Shown here in pieces: positions 38,171 through 47,640 of a stretch of DNA of 64,000 bases (within the stretch, counting starts at the first letter, position 1; each line of letters begins with the position of its first letter). The DNA comes from Echinarachnius parma (Eukaryota; Echinodermata; Echinoidea; Clypeasteroida; Echinarachniidae). Under the pieces are notes generated by a model. That model was not told where the DNA came from. It saw only the letters and a program-made list of their open reading frames with translations, and ran no database searches. A program made the translations under genes and the position numbers. The DNA lies in NCBI GenBank assembly GCA_037951105.1, contig JBAMJV010010558.1, positions 1 to 64,000 on the forward strand. The letters are read 5' to 3'.

Positions 38171-38714
38171 TTTAATTTGTGGAAGATTATTCTAGATCGT
38201 ATGGGTTTGTGACGTGCAGGCGAATATCTGGTTTGCATCATGTGCAAACCCCCCCCCCCCCCCCCCCCCACCCCCCCCCTCTCATAAAGAAGACAAAACA
38301 AAATAAAGTGCAAACGAAGATTCAAATAAATCAATATTTTGATCGTGCCTTACTTTTCAGTAAGAACAAAAAAACGTATGAATCGTTCACAATTATATCG
38401 GGGCAAATGCCAAAAGTACGTGGATCCACATAACACGAATAAGAATTAGTGCATATCAATGACTCGACCCTTCTCGCTAAACTTGTTAAATTCACTGTTG
38501 ATTTGTTTTCTTCAGAAGTACAGCAAACTTTCCATAATTGCCTTCACGAACGCATGGAATAACGGAATCGCTCGCCTTGGCTATAATTCGTCGCATGTTA
38601 AAATTATTTTTAAAAATGATGTGAAAAAAAAGTAAACAAGAAATTGATGGGATGTGTAGCTCTTATCGTCAACATTACTGAATTGCTATCCGACCACACA
38701 AAATAAACGAAATG
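38171..38714. other. Array remnant and C-run
   Basis: A C-run of about 19 with interruptions at 38250-38280, then AT-rich sequence. No gene seen. Confidence 0.4.
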
Positions 38715-39035
38715 ATACTGAGTATAACGCGACTGATTGACTGACTTTTCATACACATTTAAAAGATAGATCCATGCGAATGAGACTAAGAACTATAGTG
38801 ACTATAGATGCGTTTTCAATTGCACGAATCCCATATTTTTCAACAACGCTCGAGTAAAAATCAGATTTGATACAGCGATACTGAACTGAGTGTAGCTCAA
38901 TTGATTGATTGACATTCCATACACATTTAAAGATAGATCCATGCGAATAAAACGGGTATAAAGTGACTATGGATGCGTTTTCAATATCACGAATCCCATA
39001 TTTGTCAACAACGGTCGAGTAAAATATGAGATTCG
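38715..39035. repeat. Tandem duplication, ~170 bp unit, 2 copies
   Basis: GATTGACTGAC / GATTGATTGAC, then CATACACATTTAAA-GATAGATCCATGCGAAT, then GTGACTAT-GATGCGTTTTCAAT, then CACGAATCCCATATTT and CAACAAC, is present at about 38733 and 38902. Confidence 0.75.
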
Positions 39036-39889
39036 CTGCATGCAGCGCGGGAAAAATGAGAGCAACGTATTATATAATAGATTGTGCAAGGTCATACCCC
39101 GGATGAATCTCGCAGATGATATAGGGCGTATACGGTGTAATGGAGTCGATGGTGCTGCGAGCACGTGCGCTCTGTCGTAATAGTATTTGGATGGGGTCGT
39201 TTCCAAGGCCATGTATACTTCACCTGTGTTGTTAACCCGTTACGTTCTGCGAATTGTATTTCCCTTAGAGCTAGTATTTGTATGTGGTATACAGTGGTTT
39301 CACCGGGTTCCCGTACTAATTTCTGGCTAGAATTTACGAAGGAGGTCTATGTACACCATGGTTTTAACCGTGGTTTAAATATTTGAGTGTCGCTTGTAGA
39401 TAAGCAATAATTATAAGTCACATTCGCTAATACGTATGGTACGACCGGTACTTCTTTAATAGTGGCACCAAATGAAATTCGAGAAAATACAGACTTATAT
39501 TTGGCGTCTTTAGCTAATGTGTAGCTTCAAAATTGTTTAAAAGTTAAAGGTGTACATTATTTCTCCATTTGTTTTGTAATGGCGCTCTTTAGTTTTAATC
39601 ATGGTCTACGTAAACCCCCCTAGAAAATCCAATTGGTTAACACTTACCATACTAGCGATATGGTATACCCTTGTAGCTATTGCATCATGAGGGTTAATTA
39701 GACTGTAGGCCATATCAGTGTTAAGGCTTCATTTAAAAAGTTGCGTGGTCTGATGACTGGTGTTAGAATCTAACATTATAAATTGGTTATATGGCTGCTA
39801 CTGAAGAAAAAAACATTTTGTTCCCCGAAAAAATATGATCCCATTAATGAGATAATCAGCTAATTAGTGAAATGGCATTTCAACAACAG
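39036..39889. other. Intergenic, no supported feature
   Basis: Short overlapping open frames (81 codons minus, 73 codons plus) lack recognised motifs. No gene called. Confidence 0.4.
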
Positions 39890-40597
39890 AGGGAGCCCTC
39901 TACATTCAATGTCCAAAATAACTTAAAAAATCATTAAAAATCAATCATTTGTCCTACAACACTGTAACCTTGCACACTTATATGAGAATAATTGGGGTTT
40001 CCAAAAATGGGGGGAAAATGAAGGTCAAAGGTCAAGGTCAAGGTCAAAAGGTCATTTCCGGCCATATTTTAGAGCAATTTTTCAAAGTTTTTCAAAGTTT
40101 ATGCATTTGTTTAATTTTTATCAGATTTGTTTCTAATTTGGTACAAATCATTATTGGATGATGACCTTTATTCCTATGATTCAATTTTTTTCTAGGTACC
40201 TTAGTTAATGATTTTTGGCCGAGGAGTTCACGATGGTCCCCATGTTCATCCAACAGGTCGCCTCGGGGAAAGGTTACCAAGAAGACCAACAAGCCGGGAG
40301 AGCAGAAGCTGTTCACCTGTGCGTGTTCCTTCTGAGACACCAGTCCTCGCAGAAGAATGATCAGGATAAACCGACATCGACATCTCCTGCGAAAGAAGAA
40401 ATCAGATTAAAAAATTAAAAAATGCATAAACTTTGAAAAATTGCTCTACAATTTAATCGGAAATAACCTTTTGACCTTTACCTAAACCTTTGAACTTGAC
40501 CTTGACCTGTGCAAGGTTACAAAGTTGTATGACAAATGATTGATTTTTAATGATTTGTTAAGTGATTTTTTTGTCATTGAAGATAGAGAGCCGCCTT
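39890..40597. mobile_element. Fold-back TIR element with AGGTCA arrays and exon-like core
   Basis: The arm at about 39890-40108 is the diverged reverse complement of about 40415-40597. Matching pieces include TCATTAAAAATCAATCATTT, GTAACCTTGCACA and AGAGCAATTTTTCAAAGTTT. The left arm contains five AGGTCA half-sites (40022-40054), and the right arm carries the inverted equivalents. The 200-base core (about 40190-40410) is distinctly more GC-rich and looks like captured exon sequence. On the minus strand it starts after TTTCTTCTTTCGCAG, and a possible donor AAG-GTACCT lies near 40200. I cannot identify the source gene. Overall a non-autonomous fold-back element. Confidence 0.65.
40022..40054 (+). 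promoter_or_regulatory. Cluster of five AGGTCA half-sites
   Basis: Perfect AGGTCA copies at 40022-40027, 40029-40034, 40035-40040, 40041-40046 and 40049-40054. The first two form a DR1 arrangement, and the third and fourth each carry the TCA extension of monomer sites (TCAAGGTCA). These are the half-sites bound by nuclear receptors in general. Function here is pure inference because the cluster lies in a repeat arm. Confidence 0.35.
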
Positions 40598-40956
40598 AAA
40601 AAGGGAAGAGCTGTATGTGCTGCAAATTAGTTCTGAGTTTTCAGTATGTTTTGGGTAAATTATGAACTTGTTGCATCTCCTGATGAACTAAAGCATGCTG
40701 TCCAGTAGCTCTTTTAAGTTTTCACGTGCACTTGATGCACATTAAATAATACTGAAATTTTATGTAATCATCGGTGAAATATTGGTGTCTTCATGTTACA
40801 ATAAACATTTGAGTTTGTGTTTGTTTGTTTTCCAGAACCTATTACAGCATGATTTGTCCAGCCCTCCAAGAAGCCAAGCCAGATACCAGTGCCATATATC
40901 AGTTCACAAATGTGGAGTTTCAAATACTGCCAAATAGGACTTTTCAAGAATATACC
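40598..40956. other. 3' flank of the transposase gene
   Basis: AT-rich sequence between the fold-back element and the gene's likely poly(A) signal. A plus-strand acceptor-like TTTGTTTGTTTTCCAG lies near 40840 but is not connected to any exon I can support. Confidence 0.35.
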
Positions 40957-40962
40957 TTTATT
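40957..40962 (-). terminator. AATAAA poly(A) signal of the transposase-nuclease gene
   Basis: On the minus strand an exact AATAAA lies about 150 bases after the stop codon of the large gene. It is the first canonical signal downstream and would give a 3' UTR of roughly 170 bases if the transcript is not spliced again. Confidence 0.5.
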
Positions 40963-41111
40963 CCTCATCAGGGCTTTAAATAAGAACCAGCGCAATTCTT
41001 GGATTTATGGGCAAAAAATTGCGCCTGTCCCATGTTGTTAGTCCCTGTCTTAGATCAACTAAATGATTGGACAAACATTAATATGAGCAATATTAAGCTT
41101 AGATACTTACT

Positions 41112-44100
41112 TTAGTGCTCCTCCTCACCAAAATCGTCTTCCCCTTCCTCATCATCAGAATCACTTGCTGGATTATTTGCATCTTCGTCAGCTATCAGAG
41201 GTTCCAAGTTGTCACAGTTTTTGCATTGGCATAGGTCTGTACACTGAAGGCCAAGATTAGCACAGCATCCATCGTCAGCATCTTCTGCCTTGCATTTTGA
41301 GCGCTTACACTTGCAGAATGCCAGTTCCAGTACACTTTCTGGTGCTGGTGCCAGATCCATCCAGTCAATGGCAAGCTCACTATCCTCCATTTTCCATCCA
41401 TGGTTGACTGGCGATGGCAGATCTTGGTTTTGAACAAGGCTCTTTTTGAAGATGTTTGCCTGAAAACTGGCCCTCTGGATGTGTTTCCGCAGTGAATCCT
41501 GGTTTGGTGGCATTACAATTTCACTTCTGGTTGCAGTCTTGAGCATGATGTACCGGATATCATTGACACTAGGCACATCCTTATGACCATACAGCTGACA
41601 AACAAATCTTTCTAGTCCGTCAGAAACTTCTGCAGGGACGTCAAGAGAATCGCCAAGTTGCTTGAATGGCTCCACATGTGCTGGAAATTTCTTCAGTAAT
41701 GAAAAGGCCTTTGTCTTCCCTTTTCCATAGAACGAGCTGACGGAATCGCAGCCAGTGAACGCGTGGAAACCAATCAGAGCACTTGTCAATGATTCTCCGA
41801 GTTCTTGTTGAACGGGGCTTATAGCGATAGTTCTCTTCTTGTCATCTCTTCCTGTATGAAAATATAGAGGTGAAGCAATCTCCTTTGCATGCGCTACTGC
41901 CAGAACAAAAACATCTGTGTCTGGGGACTTGATGATGACTGGGGTGGCATTCGAAGTTTCCCCAATATACTTTGCATGCAATAGCATGCGGGTATCTGCC
42001 TCCTCATGGTCGCAACAAAGACTGTCGACTTGCAGACACCTCACAGCTCCGTTGACATCTGCCGCTATTGCATGGCATTTGTCTTCATGTGCCACTACCA
42101 ACTGCACACCTTTCAGCTTGTTAGCATCATAGTTCTGCCACTCTGTAAATAGAAAGCTGATCAGTTCTTGCTTGTTACAGCTGTTGGCAAGGAACTTCTT
42201 CCACTGCTTTGGTGTGTTCTGATCTGGCTTTCTGATGCGGACTCTTTGAGATCCAGTTGTCGCCCGTCTTGTCCTCTCTGCATTTTTTATGCTCACGTCA
42301 GGGTACGTATCAGTAACGAAATGGATGGACTTGGTCTGAGTCTCAAGTGTTAAGTTCACAAGCTGTTTGAACACTTTCATCGCCACTTCACCAAATGTCT
42401 TTGGAATGTTTTTCATCATTTGAAGAAGGGCCATAGCATCTACGATCCATATGCCACCTTTCGGAGGTTGAGGAGGAACTCTAGGGCGGCCTTCTTCAGG
42501 TGCTGTAGGCATGTGTAGATCTTCTAACATGTGCAGGAGCTTGGCCTTGTTGGTTTTCATTAGCGAGCCATCAGCTTTGGCGATGGGCAGTGGCAATGGT
42601 CCAAGTGAATAGGTCATCATATTACACAAGTCGACCTGTCTCCTTTTCCCTATGATGACAAGGCGGGCGAACAGATCTCGGTCGCTCTTCAACACCACCT
42701 CCTTCCCTTTAATGTTAGACACTGACTTCTTCGTCATATTGCTGAAAGTCTTTAGCGTTGATCTACGTATTGTGTCTGTAATGGGCTTGTCTTCCTTTTG
42801 CAGTCTTTCCTGGCAGTACTGCATGAAGCTTGCATCACCCTTTTCTTCTGTCGCCAACAGATCCCTAGTTACATCTGATGATGCAAGAACACCAGAAGCA
42901 AGATGAACTATATCAGACGAAGTTGCCTCTTCAAATGGATTAGTGAGACTTGAGATGGTGTCGATGATGGACTCCACATCTGATTCATCTCGCTTCATGC
43001 GGCTCTCTGTGAGTTCCTTGCGGAAGCATGACCTTTGACCCTTTCCTGCCATCTCCTCAACTTGCCTCATAATGGCTGCTCGCTCATGGTGTCCTGCCGT
43101 CCATCTGTTCACAGCACCTTTGTTGACGGTAAATCCTTTAAGGCCTCCTCTTGTCTTGGAGTCTTTGTTGACTGTCTGTTCTATTGTTTGGTCACATGGT
43201 ACGCCAGAGAATCCATACTCATTTTGTCGCTGCACTGCAAAGTGGCCTTGCTGGAACTCAGCATAAATGGTAGGATGCGTGCGTGGTAGTTCCTGCATCT
43301 CCATCCAATAGATTGGCAAGTACCGTGCATAGTTTGTTCGATTATAGCCGAACAGCCATGGCATCATGAATCGGATGGCTGCTAGATGCAGTTGCCAATT
43401 TCCCTCTCTGGAGCTTCGTGTAAACTGCAGGAGCGTGTCCACCATTGACAAGTATGAGCACCAAAATGCAAAGGTAAGATTTGACTTTGCCATCTCGGAC
43501 ACATACAGGTCATATGCTGCTGTCAATCTGCCAAATGTGGTATCATCAATCAAGTCTATGTATGCCTGGTATGGAAAAACACTGCGGAGATTCTTGATGA
43601 CATCTGTATACTCAGCAGCTTCCTCTTCAGGCAGGGACTCTAGAAATGTCTTCCATCGCATTCGATGTAGTGCCTCAGCCATAAGTTTGTGGCACCTGAT
43701 GCTTCTGTTGTACTGTCGTCCTGTCATGACTCCATTGACTGACCCACCAGCAAGCACTTCAGATTCGATGAGGATATCCTCCAGCCCGGCATCTCTAAAT
43801 CTTGTCCCAATACATGCCAGCATTGTCATGGCGGTATGGAATGCTCCAAGCCGCAGTACTATTCGTTTCTTGAAGATTGGAGTTTGCCACCGTACGGACT
43901 GTGCCTTAGCATATATTGCCTGGTCTACCACAACAACGACAGAGTCTAACTTCAACGAGTCAGCGATGTCAATACTTCGATGAAGCAGAGTGTTGACAGC
44001 ATTCATTTGTGTGGGTGAGGCGTCGATGACAGGAAGATAAGCTATGGTTGCCTTTGGTGGAATGCTGTTAACAAGCATCTGATTATATCCGGTCCATCCT

Positions 44101-45652
44101 GGCAGAAGGCGGCTACTGTCTGGTACAGGATACTTGGTGATAAAGTACCCGTTGTCTATACGTCTTGCAGCCTGGATCGGTTCGGAGTACTCAGGCACTT
44201 CCTTTTGGAGCTTCAGTTCAGGTCCTAGTGGTTGCGGGTTGGCCTTCTTGGTACCGAAAAATGGCACAAGTACCTCTTCTGATGCTTTGAGTGTTCGTTC
44301 TTTTGTCTTCTTGACTGAAACAGATGTCTCCGGTGGTTGATCTATTGGAGCTGGCTTATGCTGTATGGCAATCCCGTTAGTGTTGTGGGTTGTGCCTCTC
44401 CCCGACAGAGTCTCCTCGCCAAAGTCATTGTTGTCCCAACATAGTGTGGTGTAAACTCCTTGTTGCAGACAAGATGGTATTTTGTTTTCGCCATTTTGAA
44501 TCTCCTTCTTGGCCAGCGCAGTATCATGCTCGAGGACCTTGGTGTGGGACGTGGCATGTCCGAAGCCATTTAGAAGCCCAATCAGTTGTGCTGACCCAGT
44601 GAGGTGGCGAACAGCCATGGCGAGTGACGTTTGCTTTGGCATTGCCTTCCTTCCCTTTGAAGTAAGATATATAATATCCTGCGACAGGGACAATATCCGT
44701 CTATGTTGCTCTTCTGGCAGTGTTACAAACTTAACGTCTTCAGGATCTTCATTGAAACCAACCATCCATGAGAGGAAGTTGTAGAGCTTAGTTGGAACGA
44801 TCTTCTCTGCTGTGTCCAGTGTCAGATGTGTTGAGTCTGGTGGCCATGGCATAGTTTGTGTTGGTATATCTTCAATTTCTTTCTTCAAATATATGGCGCT
44901 GTTGTACATCTCTGTCAGAGTGGATCCTGTTGTTCTTCTTCGTTGTAAAACAAAGTCTTCATCTTCCTCCGAGTCTGTGCTGGTGTCAGTACCGGACGGT
45001 CCATCAACGGAAGCCCTGCTGTTAGCGAAAAGGGTCTCTGCCGAAAGCTGCTTAGCATACACAATGTCGCTCTCATTAGGATTCTTTGGTCTTGCAAATC
45101 TTAGACATGGGTATGTACTTTGTAGCCGACGCTTCAAACTGTTTGTTTTATAAGAACTGGCATCCACCTTCTCAACTTCGGCTACAACTTGGACGAATTT
45201 CTTCTTGAGCGCGACCAACTCCCATGCCTTCTCCTCCTTAATCAGCTTCTCCTCCACTACATCCTTACAGAACTTCTTAAATGACTCAGTGTAGTGCCTG
45301 TCATGCTTCTGCTTGTTTCCTTTCCTTGTCAGAGGTCGCGTGTAATCCAGGTAACAGGTTGCATGGTATTTGACTTCTAAGGCAACGCAATCTTGATGTT
45401 GGATGAGCCGTAAGATGCGAGTATTTTGCTCGTTGATAGCCTGCTCTAGAATTCGCCCTCCGTTGACTATCTCACAGTTGGAAAGTGGCTCCTTTACACG
45501 CTTGCCTTGCTTCTTTACATCCAACCGTCCACTCTTCTGACAGATGATACACTCTGCTGGGAGTACGTGCACAGAACGTCGGGAACTGGTGGCTGCCTCT
45601 CTGGATCGTAGTTCCCTTCGTGGCTTCTTCAGCTCTGGTTCTTTAGATGAAT
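41112..45652 (-). CDS. Exon 2 of the transposase-nuclease gene
   Basis: 4541 bases including the stop, open throughout. The acceptor reads TTTTATATTTCCCCAG on the minus strand, ending at 45653. The frame before it has no ATG and the first in-frame Met is about 250 residues into the exon, so the exon cannot carry the start. It encodes the second zinc-knuckle module, the DDE region, the nuclease region and the Cys-rich C terminus. An antisense frame of 205 codons at 43366-43983 and several shorter ones are shadows of this exon. Confidence 0.9.
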
Positions 45653-47550
45653 CTGGGGAAATATAAAAATAAAATGAAAAGAGCAATTAAATAATAGATA
45701 TGTGATAGGCATATGTACTTTTTATGCAATTATTATATGTCAATTAATTCTGGGTTTGCAACAATAAATAGTTAGTAATTTCCAAGTGTGGAACACACTA
45801 ATTTGCTCGCAAAAATAAATTATAATGTAATTGCAAGATGATAAAAGGAGCATTTATTTCAGAAGAAAGTATCATAAGGAGAACAAGAGGACTATTTATG
45901 TGTATACCATGCAGTGACAAAAACACACGCTTTATTGCATTATGTAAAACAATCCCTTTAAAAAAGGGTCATAATGGGCCTGCTTTAAATGCTGTAGTTC
46001 GGCTCTTTTACAACCGAATATAGGTCTGGATCTTTTTTTGTGAATGAATATTTTTAGTAATTCATATCAAATACATGCATCGGTATGTATTGCATCACAC
46101 ACAGAAAAAAAATGAATAGTCAATAACTACAAAATGACAGGCACAATCCAAAATGGGTCTGGATCTCTTTTCGTGAATAATAATTTGGGCAGCATTCCGT
46201 CCCTCTAGGCGCTGGCCAGCTTTATTAGTAATTCATATCAAATACATGCATCGGTATGTATTGCATCATACACAGTAAAAAATGAATAGTCAATAACTAC
46301 AAAATGACAGGCACAATCCAAAATGGGTCTGGATCTCTTTTCGTGAATGAAAATTTGGGCAGCATTCCGTCCCTCTAGGCGCTGGCCAGCTTTATTAGTA
46401 ATTCATATCAAATACATGCATCGGTATGTATTGCATCATACACAGTAAAAAATGAATAGTCAATCTGCAAAATGACTGAATCTCTTTTTGTGTATAAAAA
46501 TTTGAGCAGCATTCCATCCCTCTAGGCGCTGGCCAGCTTTACTAACAATGTCAATACATACACGGTGGCATGTCAAAGACATTACATCGGTATGTATTGC
46601 ATCATATTATTATGATGTAGAATCTACATCATAATAATATGATTGTAGATTGTAGTCTATTTAATTTTTCTATTTTTAAATGAGCGCCATTTTACCAATG
46701 GCAATGCCTTTTGTTTTGGCAATGATGAGGGGACCATTTTTTCTCAACTCAACTCAAGTCACATCTATCTAATTATAGACACTAACAAACAAGTTACAAG
46801 TAACATTGCTAAGGGCTAAGGCTGCTGTGAATGTGATTACACGCGACTACATTTTAAAATTATTAAATTTAATTGCATGTGCCATGTAGGAAATCATTTC
46901 TTATTTCAGTTACTTTAGAAAAAAATGAACATGGTTATTGATCGGTTGCTCACATGAATTTTAATCAATATTTGGCACCGTTCATTCATGATCTTGACTT
47001 GGGCCTTGCCCTAGGGCCTAAGTTAAGGTTTGGTGTAACATGACTAGATCAAGGCCTAGGGCTAGGCTAACCCTACGGATCGCCAGCGCGGTAGCGCTGG
47101 CGATCAATAGAGTTAGGGCTAGCCTAGCCCTGGCCTATAGGGCCTGGCTAGGCCTTATCACAAGTAAATGATCACATGCAATTTCCTGTGAAAATATTGT
47201 CAAGTAAACTCACCTTCATCTTCCAGTTCTGCTTTCTCCTGCTTTCTCTTAGCTTGGTCAACCTTTGTCTTATCTGTAAATTGCTGGTAGCATTTTCGAT
47301 GAAAACCTGCTTGTTGTGGAATTTCAACGCTGTCGGCGTCGCTGGTTGAGTCGATCAGTGCCAGAAATTCTGTTGCAATTTTGGCCTTTTTCCCGTTGGA
47401 ATATTTCCAAATCGCAGCGCTAGTGAAAACTTTGGCCCACGTTGTTGCATTAAATGCCTTTAAATCATCGTCAGAAGCACTTTCGGAGTGAATAAAACAC
47501 TTCAATTCTGAACTTGTTGACGAACAAGCAGCCGTAGCGTCGGTCGCCAT
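41112..47550 (-). CDS. Academ-like DDE transposase / XPG-PIN nuclease fusion, two exons
   Basis: Spliced CDS: exon 1 47550-47214, exon 2 45652-41112 (stop TAA at 41114-41112), about 1625 residues. The start ATG at 47550 has A at -3 and G at +4. Seen in the product: zinc-knuckle-like C18xxH21...H84xxC87 and C147xxC150...H209xxC212; a DDE/RNase H-like region with DNND (519-522), GTTH (532-535), VVVDQAIYAKA (D689), LGAFH (H718), ESEV (E742) and DQTIEQTVN (D933/E937); a PIN/XPG-like region with IVDAMALL (D1184), HEEADTR (1328-1334), SPDTDV (D1357, D1359) and TGCDS (D1415); a CxC-rich cluster with nine Cys (1559-1592); an acidic tail. Known: Academ transposons of the X group join a DDE transposase to an XPG-like nuclease. 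Inferred: it cuts and pastes DNA in the nucleus. Assignment to Academ is from memory of family motifs, and which acids are catalytic is tentative. The frame is intact over 4.5 kb. A domesticated host protein is the alternative. Confidence 0.72.
46023..46610. repeat. Intronic tandem array, ~170 bp unit, ~3.5 copies
   Basis: The unit reads GGGTCTGGATCTCTTTTCGT, GAATGAAAATTTGGGCAGCA, TTCCGTCCCTCTAGGCGCTG, GCCAGCTTTATTAGTAATTC, ATATCAAATACATGCATCGG, TATGTATTGCATCATACACA, AAAATGAATAGTCAATAAC. Starts near 46023 (shortened), 46154, 46324 and 46477 (diverged). The two middle copies are almost identical. Confidence 0.88.
46601..46643. repeat. Perfect palindrome, 21-bp arms, 1-base spacer
   Basis: ATCATATTATTATGATGTAG (46601 on) is followed after one extra base by its exact complement to 46643. 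It directly abuts the end of the intronic tandem array. Confidence 0.85.
47050..47135. repeat. Nested inverted repeat around GATCGCCAGCGC
   Basis: GATCGCCAGCGC (47078-47089) and GCGCTGGCGATC (47094-47105) pair perfectly around GGTA. Outside them GGCCTAGGGCTAGGCTAACC pairs imperfectly with the AGGGCTAGCCTAGCCCTGGCC side. GGCTAG/CTAGCC motifs recur around it from 46990 to 47150. Confidence 0.75.
47214..47550 (-). CDS. Exon 1 of the transposase-nuclease gene
   Basis: 112 codons plus one base. The exon ends GATGAAG and is followed by the consensus donor GTGAGT at 47213-47208. The phase-1 end fits the phase-1 acceptor of exon 2 and rebuilds an Asp codon (residue 113). It encodes Ser/Thr-rich N-terminal residues, CxxH, a conserved TWAKVFTSAAIWK stretch, then FHRKCYQQFTD followed by a Lys/Glu-rich, probably helical linker. 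The open frame can be read four codons further upstream only from TTG, so the ATG at 47550 is the start. Confidence 0.8.
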
Positions 47551-47599
47551 ATTGCTTGTCAACGTAGAATTTGATTGCGATCGCGAACGTGTACGAGCC

Positions 47600-47640
47600 T
47601 GAAAATGCTGCCTTCTGATTGGCCGAAAGTACGTAAACCA
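47600..47640 (-). promoter_or_regulatory. Possible promoter region with CCAAT box
   Basis: About 65-72 bases upstream of the start codon the minus strand reads GGCCAATCAGAAGG (CCAATCAG at 47615-47622). It lies in a short CpG-containing stretch (47570-47640). I see no well-placed TATA box. The transcription start is unknown. Confidence 0.3.

Larger units (their letters stand above)
45653..47213 (-). other. Phase-1 intron of the transposase-nuclease gene
   Basis: 1561 bases, GTGAGT donor and pyrimidine-rich CCCCAG acceptor. It holds a ~170-bp tandem array (46023-46610), a 21-bp-arm palindrome (46601-46643), a GC-rich nested inverted repeat (47050-47135) and AT-rich filler. A 61-codon open frame at 45838-46023 on the other strand has no recognised motif. 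Confidence 0.75.

Noticed and set aside
40768-40995. 75-codon minus-strand frame downstream of the large gene
   Set aside because: Overlaps the likely 3' UTR and poly(A) signal; no motif recognised, though a further coding exon cannot be excluded without transcripts.
43366-43983. 205-codon open frame on the plus strand
   Set aside because: Antisense shadow of exon 2 of the transposase-nuclease gene; no independent motif. The same holds for the other short frames inside 41112-45652.
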